From Humibacillus sp. DSM 29435 (GTDB lineage Bacteria > Actinomycetota > Actinomycetes > Actinomycetales > Dermatophilaceae), in NCBI RefSeq assembly GCF_001758225.1, contig NZ_MAST01000023.1, positions 1 to 64,000 of the forward strand: a stretch of 64,000 nt of DNA. The letters are read 5' to 3'. Made by a program: the position numbers and the translations under genes. The notes beneath the pieces were generated by a model. The model was given only the letters and a program-made list of their open reading frames with translations. It had not been told where the DNA came from and ran no database searches. This document shows positions 35,610 to 43,244 of this stretch, in pieces (within the stretch, counting starts at the first letter, position 1; every line of letters starts with the position of its first letter).

Positions 35610-36503
35610 TCAGACCTCGAGACCACGATCTCGCGGGGGTGTCCCGGCGTCGGCGTGATCGTGGAGGGAGAGGAACCGGGCGGGTCGGGGAAGGTCGGGT
35701 CCGCCCTCGTCGAGCCAGCGACTGCTGGCTTGCCGGGCGCGCCCGATCAGCTCGTCGGCGTGGCTGAAGTCGGCAGCCGACACGGTGACCGGACACAACG
35801 GTGGCAGCACGTGGATCATGGCCCCCGGCAGGGGGTTCTCCAGGTCGGCGATGAGTCGCTGCTGAACCAGAAAGCTGATGGAGTGAACCGCGACCCCGAG
35901 CGCTGAACGTGGGGCTTCGACGAGGGCGCAGGGCACCCCGGCCGGCAGCACATAGACCTCGGTGGCACCGAGGTGCACGGCGTGGTGCACCCCCGACGGG
36001 GCGGACAGAGCCCCGTCGATGAGCCAGCGACCCCTTCGCCACACGGGTGGGAAGACTCCGGGTATCGCCGCGCTGGCCCGGACCGCCTCGCTCGGGCTGC
36101 CCGACGAGATCAGCGCCGCTTGCCCGCTGAGCAGGTCGGTGGCGAGCGCATGCACGGGAATGGTTGCGTCGCAGAGGTCGTCGATCTCACAGTTGTTGCG
36201 AACGAGCTCTCCGAGGCGCTCGCTGGTGCTCACGGCCGGGGCCCGGCCCGCCAGCCCGCGCAGCACCCGAGCGGGCCGGACCGGGAAGATGTCGCGGCGA
36301 CGAAGCTGCGTCCAGATGCGGCTCAGCCCCGCCAGGGAGTCGGCCGACATGCCGTGCTGGGCCACCCAGACGGCGTTGACCGCCCCGGCCGAGGTGCCGA
36401 CGAGCAGGTCGGGCGCGATGCCCTGCTGGGCGAGGGCCTGGAGCATGCCGACCTGGACGGCGCCCAGACTGCCCCCTCCGGAAAGCACGAACGCGGTGGT
36501 CAT
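35610..36503 (-). CDS. Patatin-like phospholipase/esterase
   Basis: 297 residues. VLSGGGSLGAVQVGML is the oxyanion-hole loop (GGG), GTSAG carries the nucleophile Ser38 and the DGA box is in WLIDGALSAPSGV, giving the Ser-Asp dyad of patatin-fold lipid acyl hydrolases. It is probably a soluble or membrane-associated lipase like those of the RssA/NTE-like group. Its start overlaps the stop of the preceding flavoprotein by four bases (ATGA), so it is the third gene of a folE-flavoprotein-patatin operon. The substrate is unknown. Confidence 0.9.
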   Translation of the reverse strand: MTTAFVLSGGGSLGAVQVGMLQALAQQGIAPDLLVGTSAGAVNAVWVAQHGMSADSLAGLSRIWTQLRRRDIFPVRPARVLRGLAGRAPAVSTSERLGELVRNNCEIDDLCDATIPVHALATDLLSGQAALISSGSPSEAVRASAAIPGVFPPVWRRGRWLIDGALSAPSGVHHAVHLGATEVYVLPAGVPCALVEAPRSALGVAVHSISFLVQQRLIADLENPLPGAMIHVLPPLCPVTVSAADFSHADELIGRARQASSRWLDEGGPDLPRPARFLSLHDHADAGTPPRDRGLEV

Positions 36504-37816
36504 GAGGCCGGGTCGGGCGTGAGGTCGGGCGCGGGCTCGGGCGCGGGCTCGGGCGCGGGCTCGAGCCGGTTCCCCACGACGCCCTTCTGCCCCTTGGTGA
36601 TGATCGGCTCTCGCGGGTCGGCGAGCACGCGGGGATCGACGGGGGCCCGGCTCGCGACGAGCATTGATACGTCGTCGATGGTGTCCCAGACGTTCACGTG
36701 CATCCCGGCGAGCACCCTCCCCTCGCCCACCCAGAAGGCCATGAAGGCCTGGTCAGCGGGGTCGCCGCGCAGCACGACCTGGGTGCTGGTTCCGCGGGGA
36801 ACGTGGCCCGCGTACTCGAGGCCCGCGTCGTACTGGTCGGAGAAGAAGTACGGCACCACGTCGTAGTCGACGTGCTCACCGAGCATGGAGCGCCCAGCCG
36901 CGAAGCCGCCCGCATGGGCGTTGGCCCAGTGGTCGACCCGAAGGTGCTGCTGCAGAGTCGGGTTGAACCAGTTGGCGACGTCGCCGGCGGCGAACACGTC
37001 GGGAGCCGAGGTGCGCAGCGACCCGTCACAGAGGATGCCGTTGTCGACCTCGATGCCGGCGCCCTCAGCCAGCTGCGTGTTGGGAGTGATGCCGACCCCG
37101 ACGAGCACGGTTGCGGCCGTAAGGTGTTCTCCGGCGGTGGTGACGACGCCGGCGACGTCCCCGTTCTCGTTGCCGAGCAGACGGTCGACGCCGGTGCCCA
37201 ACCGGAAGCTCACCCCGTGTGCGGTGTGCAGGTCGCGGAAGTACGCGCCGACCTGGGCGCCGACGACGGCATGAAGGGGCGTCGGCTGCGGTTCGACCAC
37301 GGTCACCTCACAACCGAGACCTCGGGCGGCGGCGGCCACCTCGAGCCCGATCCACCCGGCGCCGATGACCACAACGGGGCCCGCGGCCCTGAGGCGGTCG
37401 CGCAGGGTCGTCGCCTGGTTCATGGTGCGGAGACAGAGCACGTTGCCCAGGTCGGCGCCGGGCACGGCGAGTCGCCGTGGCGATGAACCCGTGGCGATCA
37501 GAAGGCGGTCGTAGGACAGCTCGCCACGATCGCTCAGGGTCAGCGTGTGGGCCTTCGTCTCGAGACGGGTCGCGCGCACCCCCAGGCGGAGATCGACCTC
37601 CCGCTCCGAGTACCACTCCACCGGATGCAGCACGGCCGTCTCGGGGCCGGCGGCACCGGCCAGGACCGCCTTGGACAGGGGCGGACGGTCGTACGGCAGC
37701 GTCGGCTCGCTACCGACCAGGATCAGTGGGCCCTGGTGGCCGCCGTCGCGAATGGCCTCGACGGCCCGCGCCGCAGCAAGCCCGCCGCCGACGATCACGA
37801 AAGTCTCGGCGCTCAT
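36500..37816 (-). CDS. FAD/NAD(P)H ferredoxin-reductase-like oxidoreductase
   Basis: 438 residues. FAD motif VIVGGGLAAARAVEAIR at the N-terminus; NAD(P)H motif VVIGAGWIGLEVAAAARGLGCEVTVVE in the middle; the closing FAD contact TSAPDVFAAGDVANWFNP. A C-terminal reductase domain follows, as in putidaredoxin or rubredoxin reductases, so it may supply electrons to a ferredoxin or Rieske-type oxygenase. The extreme C-terminus is a low-complexity PAPEPAPEPAP tail encoded by 12-base tandem units (36529-36564). The start shares a base with the folE stop. No ferredoxin gene is adjacent, so the partner is unknown. Confidence 0.9.
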   Translation of the reverse strand: MSAETFVIVGGGLAAARAVEAIRDGGHQGPLILVGSEPTLPYDRPPLSKAVLAGAAGPETAVLHPVEWYSEREVDLRLGVRATRLETKAHTLTLSDRGELSYDRLLIATGSSPRRLAVPGADLGNVLCLRTMNQATTLRDRLRAAGPVVVIGAGWIGLEVAAAARGLGCEVTVVEPQPTPLHAVVGAQVGAYFRDLHTAHGVSFRLGTGVDRLLGNENGDVAGVVTTAGEHLTAATVLVGVGITPNTQLAEGAGIEVDNGILCDGSLRTSAPDVFAAGDVANWFNPTLQQHLRVDHWANAHAGGFAAGRSMLGEHVDYDVVPYFFSDQYDAGLEYAGHVPRGTSTQVVLRGDPADQAFMAFWVGEGRVLAGMHVNVWDTIDDVSMLVASRAPVDPRVLADPREPIITKGQKGVVGNRLEPAPEPAPEPAPDLTPDPAS

Positions 37817-38478
37817 CACGACCTCCTGACCAGGTCGAAGAACTCCTGTCGCGTTCGCGGATCCTCGCGCATCAGCCCGTGCAGGGCCGAGGTCAGCGTG
37901 AGGGTGCCGGAGGCTTGGACGCCGCGCATCGACATGCACAGATGTTCAGCCTCGATGACGACGCCGACACCCTGCGGCTCGAGGTGCTCCTGAAGCCAGT
38001 TGGCCACCTGCTGGGTGAGCCGTTCCTGAACCTGGAGGTCGCGGGCGAACATCTCCACCACCCTGGCCAGCTTCGACAACCCGAGGATGCGGTCGGCGGG
38101 CAGATAGGCGACGTGGGCTACCCCGTTGAAGGGCAGCAGATGGTGGGCACACAGCGAGTGAACCGGGATGTCACGCACGAGCACGAGGCCGTCGTAACCG
38201 TCGTCGTTGGAGAAGGTGGTCAGCTCGAACGGTCGAGGACTGAGCAGCTCGACGTACGCTGCCGCGATGCGACGGGGGGTGTCGGCCAGGTGGGGGCTGT
38301 TCGTGTCACGGCCCAGCGCCCGGAGCAGGTCGGTCGCGGCCTGCACGACGCCGGCCTCGTCCACCCCGGCGCTGTCGCGGACCACGTGCAGCCCGGCGAC
38401 CGGCCCCTCGCGCTCGGCCGGGCCGTGACCGGGGTCGTAATGAAGGCCCGCGGGCGAGGGGGTGGTCATGACCTGCAC
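37816..38478 (-). CDS. folE: GTP cyclohydrolase I
   Basis: 220 residues. Converts GTP to 7,8-dihydroneopterin triphosphate plus formate, first step of folate and tetrahydrobiopterin synthesis. The zinc ligands are visible in VHSLCAHHLLPFNG (Cys and His) and in the later EHLCMSMRGVQ. LGLSKLARVVEMFARDLQVQERLTQQVANWL is the expected core helix region. Isolated from other fol genes and grouped with a flavoprotein and a patatin, so it may be a second FolE copy with a regulated role. The first 40 residues are unconserved. Confidence 0.95.
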   Translation of the reverse strand: MQVMTTPSPAGLHYDPGHGPAEREGPVAGLHVVRDSAGVDEAGVVQAATDLLRALGRDTNSPHLADTPRRIAAAYVELLSPRPFELTTFSNDDGYDGLVLVRDIPVHSLCAHHLLPFNGVAHVAYLPADRILGLSKLARVVEMFARDLQVQERLTQQVANWLQEHLEPQGVGVVIEAEHLCMSMRGVQASGTLTLTSALHGLMREDPRTRQEFFDLVRRS

Positions 38479-38500
38479 TTTCTAAAAGAACGCATGACTG

Positions 38501-38529
38501 ATGTTAGAACGCTCCGTCTGTATCGTCAA
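38501..38529 (-). promoter_or_regulatory. Sigma-70-type promoter for the folE operon
   Basis: Read on the minus strand: -35 TTGACG (38524-38529), 17-base spacer, -10 TAACAT (38501-38506), close to consensus. GCGTTCT occurs twice, once running into the -10 and once 21 bases downstream before TTTAGAA, a plausible two-site operator for a regulator. The region is AT-rich for this genome. Confidence 0.65.
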
Positions 38530-38970
38530 CAGGAACCGACTTTAGACTTCTGGGGTTGTCGATATTCGACGCGTTCAGGCCGCAGGCCTTCCCACGCCAA
38601 GGTCGTGGCTGTCGCATGCTCTCGGCGGCCCCCACCGATGTTCAGGCCATTCGTGCGCACCGCTGGGCAGGCGCCGTGGTTGCGCAGGCGAAGTGGTTGC
38701 GCAGGGGCCGTGGCTGGGTGCCCGGACGGCGGCGGCCCACGGCGCCCACAGGTCACACCGCATCGCGCGACCCTGCTGGAGGTCGTGCCGCCTGGCCGGA
38801 GCGGGCCGGTGGGGCGTGCGGGTGCAGGCGTCAGCGTTCTGTCGGTGACCGACCGCGACCCACCGTTCAGACTGCGCTGAGTCGTCATCCTGGGCGCGCG
38901 CGCGTACCTGCTCCCGAGCGGCTGCAGGATGCCGCTGGCTGCGAGCTGCGTTCACGCGCCGGATCCTAGG
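38530..38970. other. 441-base region without a recognised gene
   Basis: Open frames exist on both strands but none has a recognisable domain or a Shine-Dalgarno at a sensible start. A direct repeat of GTGGTTGCGCAGG lies at 38676 and 38693. It lies between the divergent folE promoter and the aldo/keto reductase gene, so it may hold promoter elements for the latter, but I see no clear ones. Confidence 0.4.
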
Positions 38971-39855
38971 ATGGAGCACGTGCAGACCCGGAGACTAGGA
39001 CCGTTCATGGTGTCGGCGGTGGGCCTCGGGGCGATGCCGTTCTCGATGGGCGACCGAGTCAGCCCCGACCGAGAGCAGGCGATCGCGACCGTGCACGCCG
39101 CCCTCGACGCCGGCGTGACCTACATCGACACCGCCGACATCTACGCGCCCAGCTGGGACACCATGGGCCACAACGAGGAGGTGGTGGCCGAGGCACTGTC
39201 ATCACGCAGTGACACCAGCGAGGTCATCGTCGGCACGAAAGGTGGCATCACCCGAGGGCCGGGCGAGAGCTGGGGTCGCGACGGCTCCCCCGACTACCTG
39301 CGCCGCGCGGTTGAGGCGTCCCTGCGAGCACTACGGCGGGAGGTCATCGACCTGTACCAGTGGCACCGCCCAGACCGGTCACGCGTGTACGGCCAGGTGA
39401 TCGAGACGTTCAAGGCGCTCCAGGACGAGGGCAAGATCCGGGCCATCGGCATCTCGAACGCCAACATCGAGGAGATCGACGTCGCCATCGAGGTGCTCGG
39501 CGAAGGTGGACTCGCATCGGTTCAGAACGAGTTCTCGCCGCGTTTCCGGTCGAGCCGCTCCGAACTCGAGCACTGCGGCCGGCACGGAGTCGCCTTCCTG
39601 CCCTGGAGCCCCCTCGGCGGAACCGGCGGCGGCAGCAAGGAGGTCGGCCAGGCCTACCCCGTGTTCCAGGAGATCGGCGAACAGCACGGAGTGAGCCCGC
39701 AGCAGGTCGTGATCGCCTGGGAGCTGTCTCTCGGTGACCACGTCATCCCCATTCCCGGCGCGAGCCGACCGGCATCCATCACCGACTCCGCCAAGGCCGT
39801 GCACCTGAGGCTCACCGACGACGAGCTCACCCGGATCGAGGGCCAGTTCCGCTGA
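38971..39855 (+). CDS. Aldo/keto reductase
   Basis: 294 residues of the AKR TIM barrel. RRLGPFMVSAVGLGAMPFSMG at the N-terminus; catalytic Asp and Tyr in YIDTADIYAPSWDTMGHNEE, Lys in VIVGTKGG and His in IDLYQWHRPD; the NADPH-binding end is VIPIPGASRPASITD. It reduces a carbonyl group with NADPH; the substrate is not predictable. The ATG at 38971 (MEHVQTRR) is chosen; a GTG three codons later is possible. A short tandem repeat (AGAGCCTGAAGCCC) follows the gene at about 39887-39920. Confidence 0.93.
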   Translation: MEHVQTRRLGPFMVSAVGLGAMPFSMGDRVSPDREQAIATVHAALDAGVTYIDTADIYAPSWDTMGHNEEVVAEALSSRSDTSEVIVGTKGGITRGPGESWGRDGSPDYLRRAVEASLRALRREVIDLYQWHRPDRSRVYGQVIETFKALQDEGKIRAIGISNANIEEIDVAIEVLGEGGLASVQNEFSPRFRSSRSELEHCGRHGVAFLPWSPLGGTGGGSKEVGQAYPVFQEIGEQHGVSPQQVVIAWELSLGDHVIPIPGASRPASITDSAKAVHLRLTDDELTRIEGQFR

Positions 39856-39918
39856 GCAGACGGGCGCGCGGCCACCGCCGCACCAGAGCCTGAAGCCCAG
39901 AGCCTGAAGCCCAGAGCC

Positions 39919-40491
39919 TCAGTGCACCGCGCTGCCTCGGCGGCGCCACCATCCGAGGACCCCCATGACCGCCCGGCCGGCGGGCTTGGCCACGGCTGCC
40001 GTGTCGGGCAGGTAGCCCATCTGCTGCATGGTGCTGGCGGCGTCGAAGTAGAAGTGGTCCTCCTTGAGCCGGCCGTTTCGCATCTCGACCATGCTCATGG
40101 CTCGGATCTCCAGGCGACGGCCGCTCGCCGGGAGGCCGAACATCGACCCGAGGTGCGTGCCCCGGATGACGTACTCCTCTGCGACGTACCTGCCCCTGGG
40201 CACCCGCAGGGTGACCTCGAGCTCGAGATCGGGAAGGGCCCGGAAGAGGCTCTCCAGAAAGGCGCGCACGGCAACCTTGCCGTCGTAGACCTCACCCATG
40301 GCGATGTTCCGCCAGACGATGTCGTCCTCGTACCGCTCGAGCATCGCCGCGATGTCGCCGCGGTTCCAGTGCGGCAAGACGCTGCTGAAGGCGTCGACGT
40401 TGGCCTGCTCGTGGGCGAGCAAGGCCACCGATGGCCCCCATTCAGGCTCAACGGAGAGCGAGGGCGCGGTTGCTGTCGTGGTGGTTGTCAT
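39919..40491 (-). CDS. NTF2-like (SnoaL/limonene-epoxide-hydrolase-type) protein
   Basis: 190 residues. The N-terminus is an oddly Thr-rich MTTTTTATAPS, then an NTF2-like cone fold: NVDAFSSVLPHWNRGDIAAMLERYEDDIVWRNI, VRAFLESLFRALPDLELEV, EYVIRGTHLGSMFGLPASGRRLEIRAMSMVEMRNGRLKEDHFYFD. These match the SnoaL-like ester-cyclase/isomerase group. It is divergent from the SCP2-ACAD cluster and may belong to the same pathway. An in-frame upstream extension passes through the inverted repeat at 40519-40548, so the ATG at 40491 is preferred. Confidence 0.85.
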   Translation of the reverse strand: MTTTTTATAPSLSVEPEWGPSVALLAHEQANVDAFSSVLPHWNRGDIAAMLERYEDDIVWRNIAMGEVYDGKVAVRAFLESLFRALPDLELEVTLRVPRGRYVAEEYVIRGTHLGSMFGLPASGRRLEIRAMSMVEMRNGRLKEDHFYFDAASTMQQMGYLPDTAAVAKPAGRAVMGVLGWWRRRGSAVH

Positions 40492-40518
40492 ACCTGGTTC
40501 AGAGCGCGACCAAGGTGG

Positions 40519-40548
40519 GGTGATACCGGATTTTACGGAGGTATCACC
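40519..40548. promoter_or_regulatory. 9+9 inverted repeat between divergent genes
   Basis: GGTGATACC (40519-40527) and its exact reverse complement GGTATCACC (40540-40548), 12 bases apart, centre to centre 21 bases or two helical turns. It lies between the NTF2-like and SCP2 genes, fitting a dimeric regulator of the cluster. No cognate regulator gene is adjacent. Confidence 0.6.
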
Positions 40549-40613
40549 ACCGCCGGGCACCTCTCTGACCCCCGACCAGGCCACAACCCGACACAGCGAA
40601 GCGAGAGTCAACC

Positions 40614-41009
40614 GTGGGCGTTTTCACCAGCAAGCAACAGGCCACCTCGGTGTTCACCACCTTGTTCGGCATCCTGCTCGACGACGAACGGTTCGCCAGC
40701 ACCGTGCGCAAGGAGAACCTCTCCGTCCAGTTCTTCCACTCCGACCCAGACCTGACCGTCTACGTCAGCGCAGACGGGGTGTGGATCGACGAAACGCCAT
40801 CGGCACCAGTCATCTCGATCAAGATGTCCTGCGACAACGCCGATGCGCTCTGGTCCGGACGACTCCTCATGCCGATCGCCCTGGCCACCCGCAAGATCCG
40901 GATCAAGGGCAGCGTCGCCAAGGTCATCGAGTTCGTCCCGCTGCTGCAACCCGCCTTCGACCGGTATCCGTCCATCGCCGCCCAGGCCGGCGTCGGGGCG
41001 GGGGCATGA
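40614..41009 (+). CDS. SCP2-like sterol/lipid-binding protein
   Basis: 131 residues, GTG start. SCP2 fold: VFTTLFGILLDDERFASTVRKENLSVQFFHSDPDLTVYVSADGVWID, then a DALWSGRLLMPIALATRKIRIKGSVAKVIEFVPLL segment. Such proteins bind fatty acyl chains, acyl-CoA or sterols. First gene of the plus-strand cluster; its stop overlaps the start of the acyl-CoA dehydrogenase (ATGA), so the two are coupled. The C-terminus ends GVGAGA, not a di-Gly, so it is not an obvious ubiquitin-like substrate for the ThiF protein of the same cluster. Confidence 0.82.
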   Translation: MGVFTSKQQATSVFTTLFGILLDDERFASTVRKENLSVQFFHSDPDLTVYVSADGVWIDETPSAPVISIKMSCDNADALWSGRLLMPIALATRKIRIKGSVAKVIEFVPLLQPAFDRYPSIAAQAGVGAGA

Positions 41010-42241
41010 TGCACATGGCCCAGCTCGCCGCGCCGAGCGCCACAGACGCCCCCACCCTCACCACCCTTCCCGCCGAGACGCTCGCCCTGCGAGACACCGT
41101 CCGCGCCTGGGCCAACGAGCGGCTGGCTCCGCACGTCCGTCGGCTCGACGAGGACGACGCGGCGGCCTTCGACTGGGACCTCGTGCGAGAGGGCCACAAC
41201 CTCGGCCTGACCCGGCTCGTCGTGCCCAAGCAGTTCGGTGGGCTCGGACAGGGCGAGTTCGGAGTCGCGGTCGCCCTCGAGGAGCTGGCCGCCATCGATG
41301 CCGGCTTCGCGCTCATCTTCGGTGCCACCATGCTCGGTCAGGCGCCGGTACTTCTCTCTGGAGACCCGCGCCTCCAGGCGAGGTTCCTGCCGCTCTTCTG
41401 CGGCGACGAACCCGTGCTCGCCTGCAACGCGATCACCGAGGACCAGGCCGGCTGCGACCTGCTCATCCCCGAGAACGCCCAGTTCGCGCAGGGCGTCATG
41501 CGCGCCCGCCGCGAGGGAGACCACTACGTGCTCGACGGGTCGAAGAAGTTCATCACCAACGGCAAGGTCGCGACGTACGCCACGGTGTTCGCCAACATGG
41601 AGGGACACCCCGGCGCTACCGGCCTGACGTGCTTCGTCGTCATGCTGGACCGGCCGGGGGTCACCCTCGGAGACGTCGCAGACAAGATGAGCTACCGCTC
41701 CTGCCTCGGCACCGAGATGCACTTCGACCACGTCATCGTGCCGGAGGAGAACGTCGTCGGCGGCGAGGGCGGCGGCGTCTACATCAACGTCCAGCAGATG
41801 AACATGGCCCGGGCCGCGGTCGCCGCGATCTCTACCGGCGTCGCCCGGGGAGCCCTCGAACAAGCCATCGAGTGGGCGGGGAAAAGGGTCCAGGGCGGGA
41901 TGCCCCTGCGCAAGCACCAGTTCACGGCCCGAAAGCTTGCCGAGATGTCGGCCAAGGTCGATGCCGCGCGGATGCTCTACCTCAGGGCGGCGCACCTCGC
42001 GGACAACGAGATCCCCGCCCCCGCCTACGAGCCGGCCGTGGCCAAGCTGTTCGCCGACAGGATCGCCATCGAGGTCGCCACGGAGGCCATGGGCTTGATG
42101 GGAGCGCGCGGCTACCTGCGCGACCACGGCATGGAGAAGCGGCTACGCGACGCCCTCGGGGCCCGGATCTACGAAGGCACCCCCGAGGTGCTCGCCCTCG
42201 CTGTGACCGAGGCCATCTACGACGACGACGACGACTTCTGA
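41006..42241 (+). CDS. Acyl-CoA dehydrogenase
   Basis: 411 residues, FAD-dependent. The N-terminal helical domain (ALRDTVRAWANERLAPHV) is followed by CNAITEDQAGCDLL, the FAD-contacting strand YVLDGSKKFITNGKVA, and the C-terminal helices with the flavin-contacting region and YEGTPEVLALAV, whose Glu is in the position of the MCAD catalytic base. It introduces a 2,3-double bond into an acyl thioester, either CoA- or carrier-bound. The start overlaps the SCP2 stop. The very acidic C-terminus (YDDDDDF) is unusual. Placement with SCP2, ThiF and MmpL genes suggests a biosynthetic rather than beta-oxidation role. Confidence 0.93.
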   Translation: MMHMAQLAAPSATDAPTLTTLPAETLALRDTVRAWANERLAPHVRRLDEDDAAAFDWDLVREGHNLGLTRLVVPKQFGGLGQGEFGVAVALEELAAIDAGFALIFGATMLGQAPVLLSGDPRLQARFLPLFCGDEPVLACNAITEDQAGCDLLIPENAQFAQGVMRARREGDHYVLDGSKKFITNGKVATYATVFANMEGHPGATGLTCFVVMLDRPGVTLGDVADKMSYRSCLGTEMHFDHVIVPEENVVGGEGGGVYINVQQMNMARAAVAAISTGVARGALEQAIEWAGKRVQGGMPLRKHQFTARKLAEMSAKVDAARMLYLRAAHLADNEIPAPAYEPAVAKLFADRIAIEVATEAMGLMGARGYLRDHGMEKRLRDALGARIYEGTPEVLALAVTEAIYDDDDDF

Positions 42242-42331
42242 TCGCCTGCGCCGACCACGCCTGTCCACCGACGGCTCGACCACCACCCCCCACCCACAAC
42301 CCACCGACAACTCACAGACAAAGGACCCGCC

Positions 42332-43240
42332 ATGTGCCACGACGCTTCCGGCGAACGCGGAGCGCGGTATGCCGCCGACGTCGTCTCGCTGCATCGCAAC
42401 CTCAGCTTCAGCGCCCTGCTCAGCCAGGTCGACCCGCGCCACCTCATCCACGTGGCCGAGCGCGGCGACGGCCTGCTCACCGTGGCCCTGCAGACCCAGC
42501 ACCTGCCGCACCGCTACCTCGTGGGGCTGCAAGGCTTCCGGCTGGCCCAGTACCTCCAGCTCGGCTGGATCTGCGAGGACGTCATGTACTCCTCAGCCAT
42601 CTTCTGCGAGCCGGTCGACGCGGTGCACCCCCAGGACGTGCACGTCATGACGATGTCCGGCTCCGGGGCGATCCTGGGCTACCTGGCGCTCGCCGGACCG
42701 GCTGAGGGTGATCCCGCCGACCTGCTCGATCCCGACCGCGGCCGCTTCCCCGTCGAGCAGGCTCACAACATCAACCTCTTCGACCACGTCGCCGGCCAGC
42801 CCGGGGTGCGCACCGACCAGGTACGTGAGCTCAAGCGATTCGTCCACGCTCGCACCGTGTCCGACCGCACCCAACGACTACGGATCACCCTCGAGCTGCT
42901 CTTCGGGATGGGACAGGTGCTGGCCCGCATCACCCCCGCCGTCCGGACTCTCGTCGGAGACGTCGAGGAGAACGTCGCCCTGCGTCACCTGCTGCTCGCC
43001 GGCCTCGACGTCAAGCTCATCGAAGGCACGACGCCGCGCCTGACCGAGCAGGATCTGCTCCGCCACGCCTACGTGCAGCGTTCCAGCGTCAAGCCCTTCG
43101 TCGCGCACCTGCCCAGCGAGGAGGAGGTCCAGCAGCGGATCTCCATGCTCGAGTCCACCCTCGACTCGCCAGACCTCTTCGACGCAACGGGCAGAATGTC
43201 GAGGTCGCAGCGCGGCATCCTGACCCGAGTGTCCGGATGA
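42332..43240 (+). CDS. Unrecognised protein, possible GNAT/autoinducer-synthase-like acyltransferase
   Basis: 302 residues. I do not recognise a named family. AAAGGA precedes the ATG. The middle part (VHVMTMSGSGAILGYLALAG, then RFPVEQAHNINLFDHV and VRELKRFVHARTVSDRTQRLRITLELLFGMGQVLARITP) has the strand-then-helix order of GNAT-like folds such as LuxI- and FeeM-type N-acyl synthases; this is weak pattern recognition. A C-terminal helical segment (LPSEEEVQQRISMLESTLDSPDLF) follows. It is 90 bases after the acyl-CoA dehydrogenase and four bases before the VWA gene. Structure prediction would be needed to settle its class. Confidence 0.35.
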   Translation: MCHDASGERGARYAADVVSLHRNLSFSALLSQVDPRHLIHVAERGDGLLTVALQTQHLPHRYLVGLQGFRLAQYLQLGWICEDVMYSSAIFCEPVDAVHPQDVHVMTMSGSGAILGYLALAGPAEGDPADLLDPDRGRFPVEQAHNINLFDHVAGQPGVRTDQVRELKRFVHARTVSDRTQRLRITLELLFGMGQVLARITPAVRTLVGDVEENVALRHLLLAGLDVKLIEGTTPRLTEQDLLRHAYVQRSSVKPFVAHLPSEEEVQQRISMLESTLDSPDLFDATGRMSRSQRGILTRVSG

Positions 43241-43244
43241 CGTG

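Noticed and set aside
40614-41009. Ubiquitin-like role of the SCP2 protein for ThiF
   Set aside because: The C-terminus is GVGAGA, not di-glycine, and the sequence fits an SCP2 fold.
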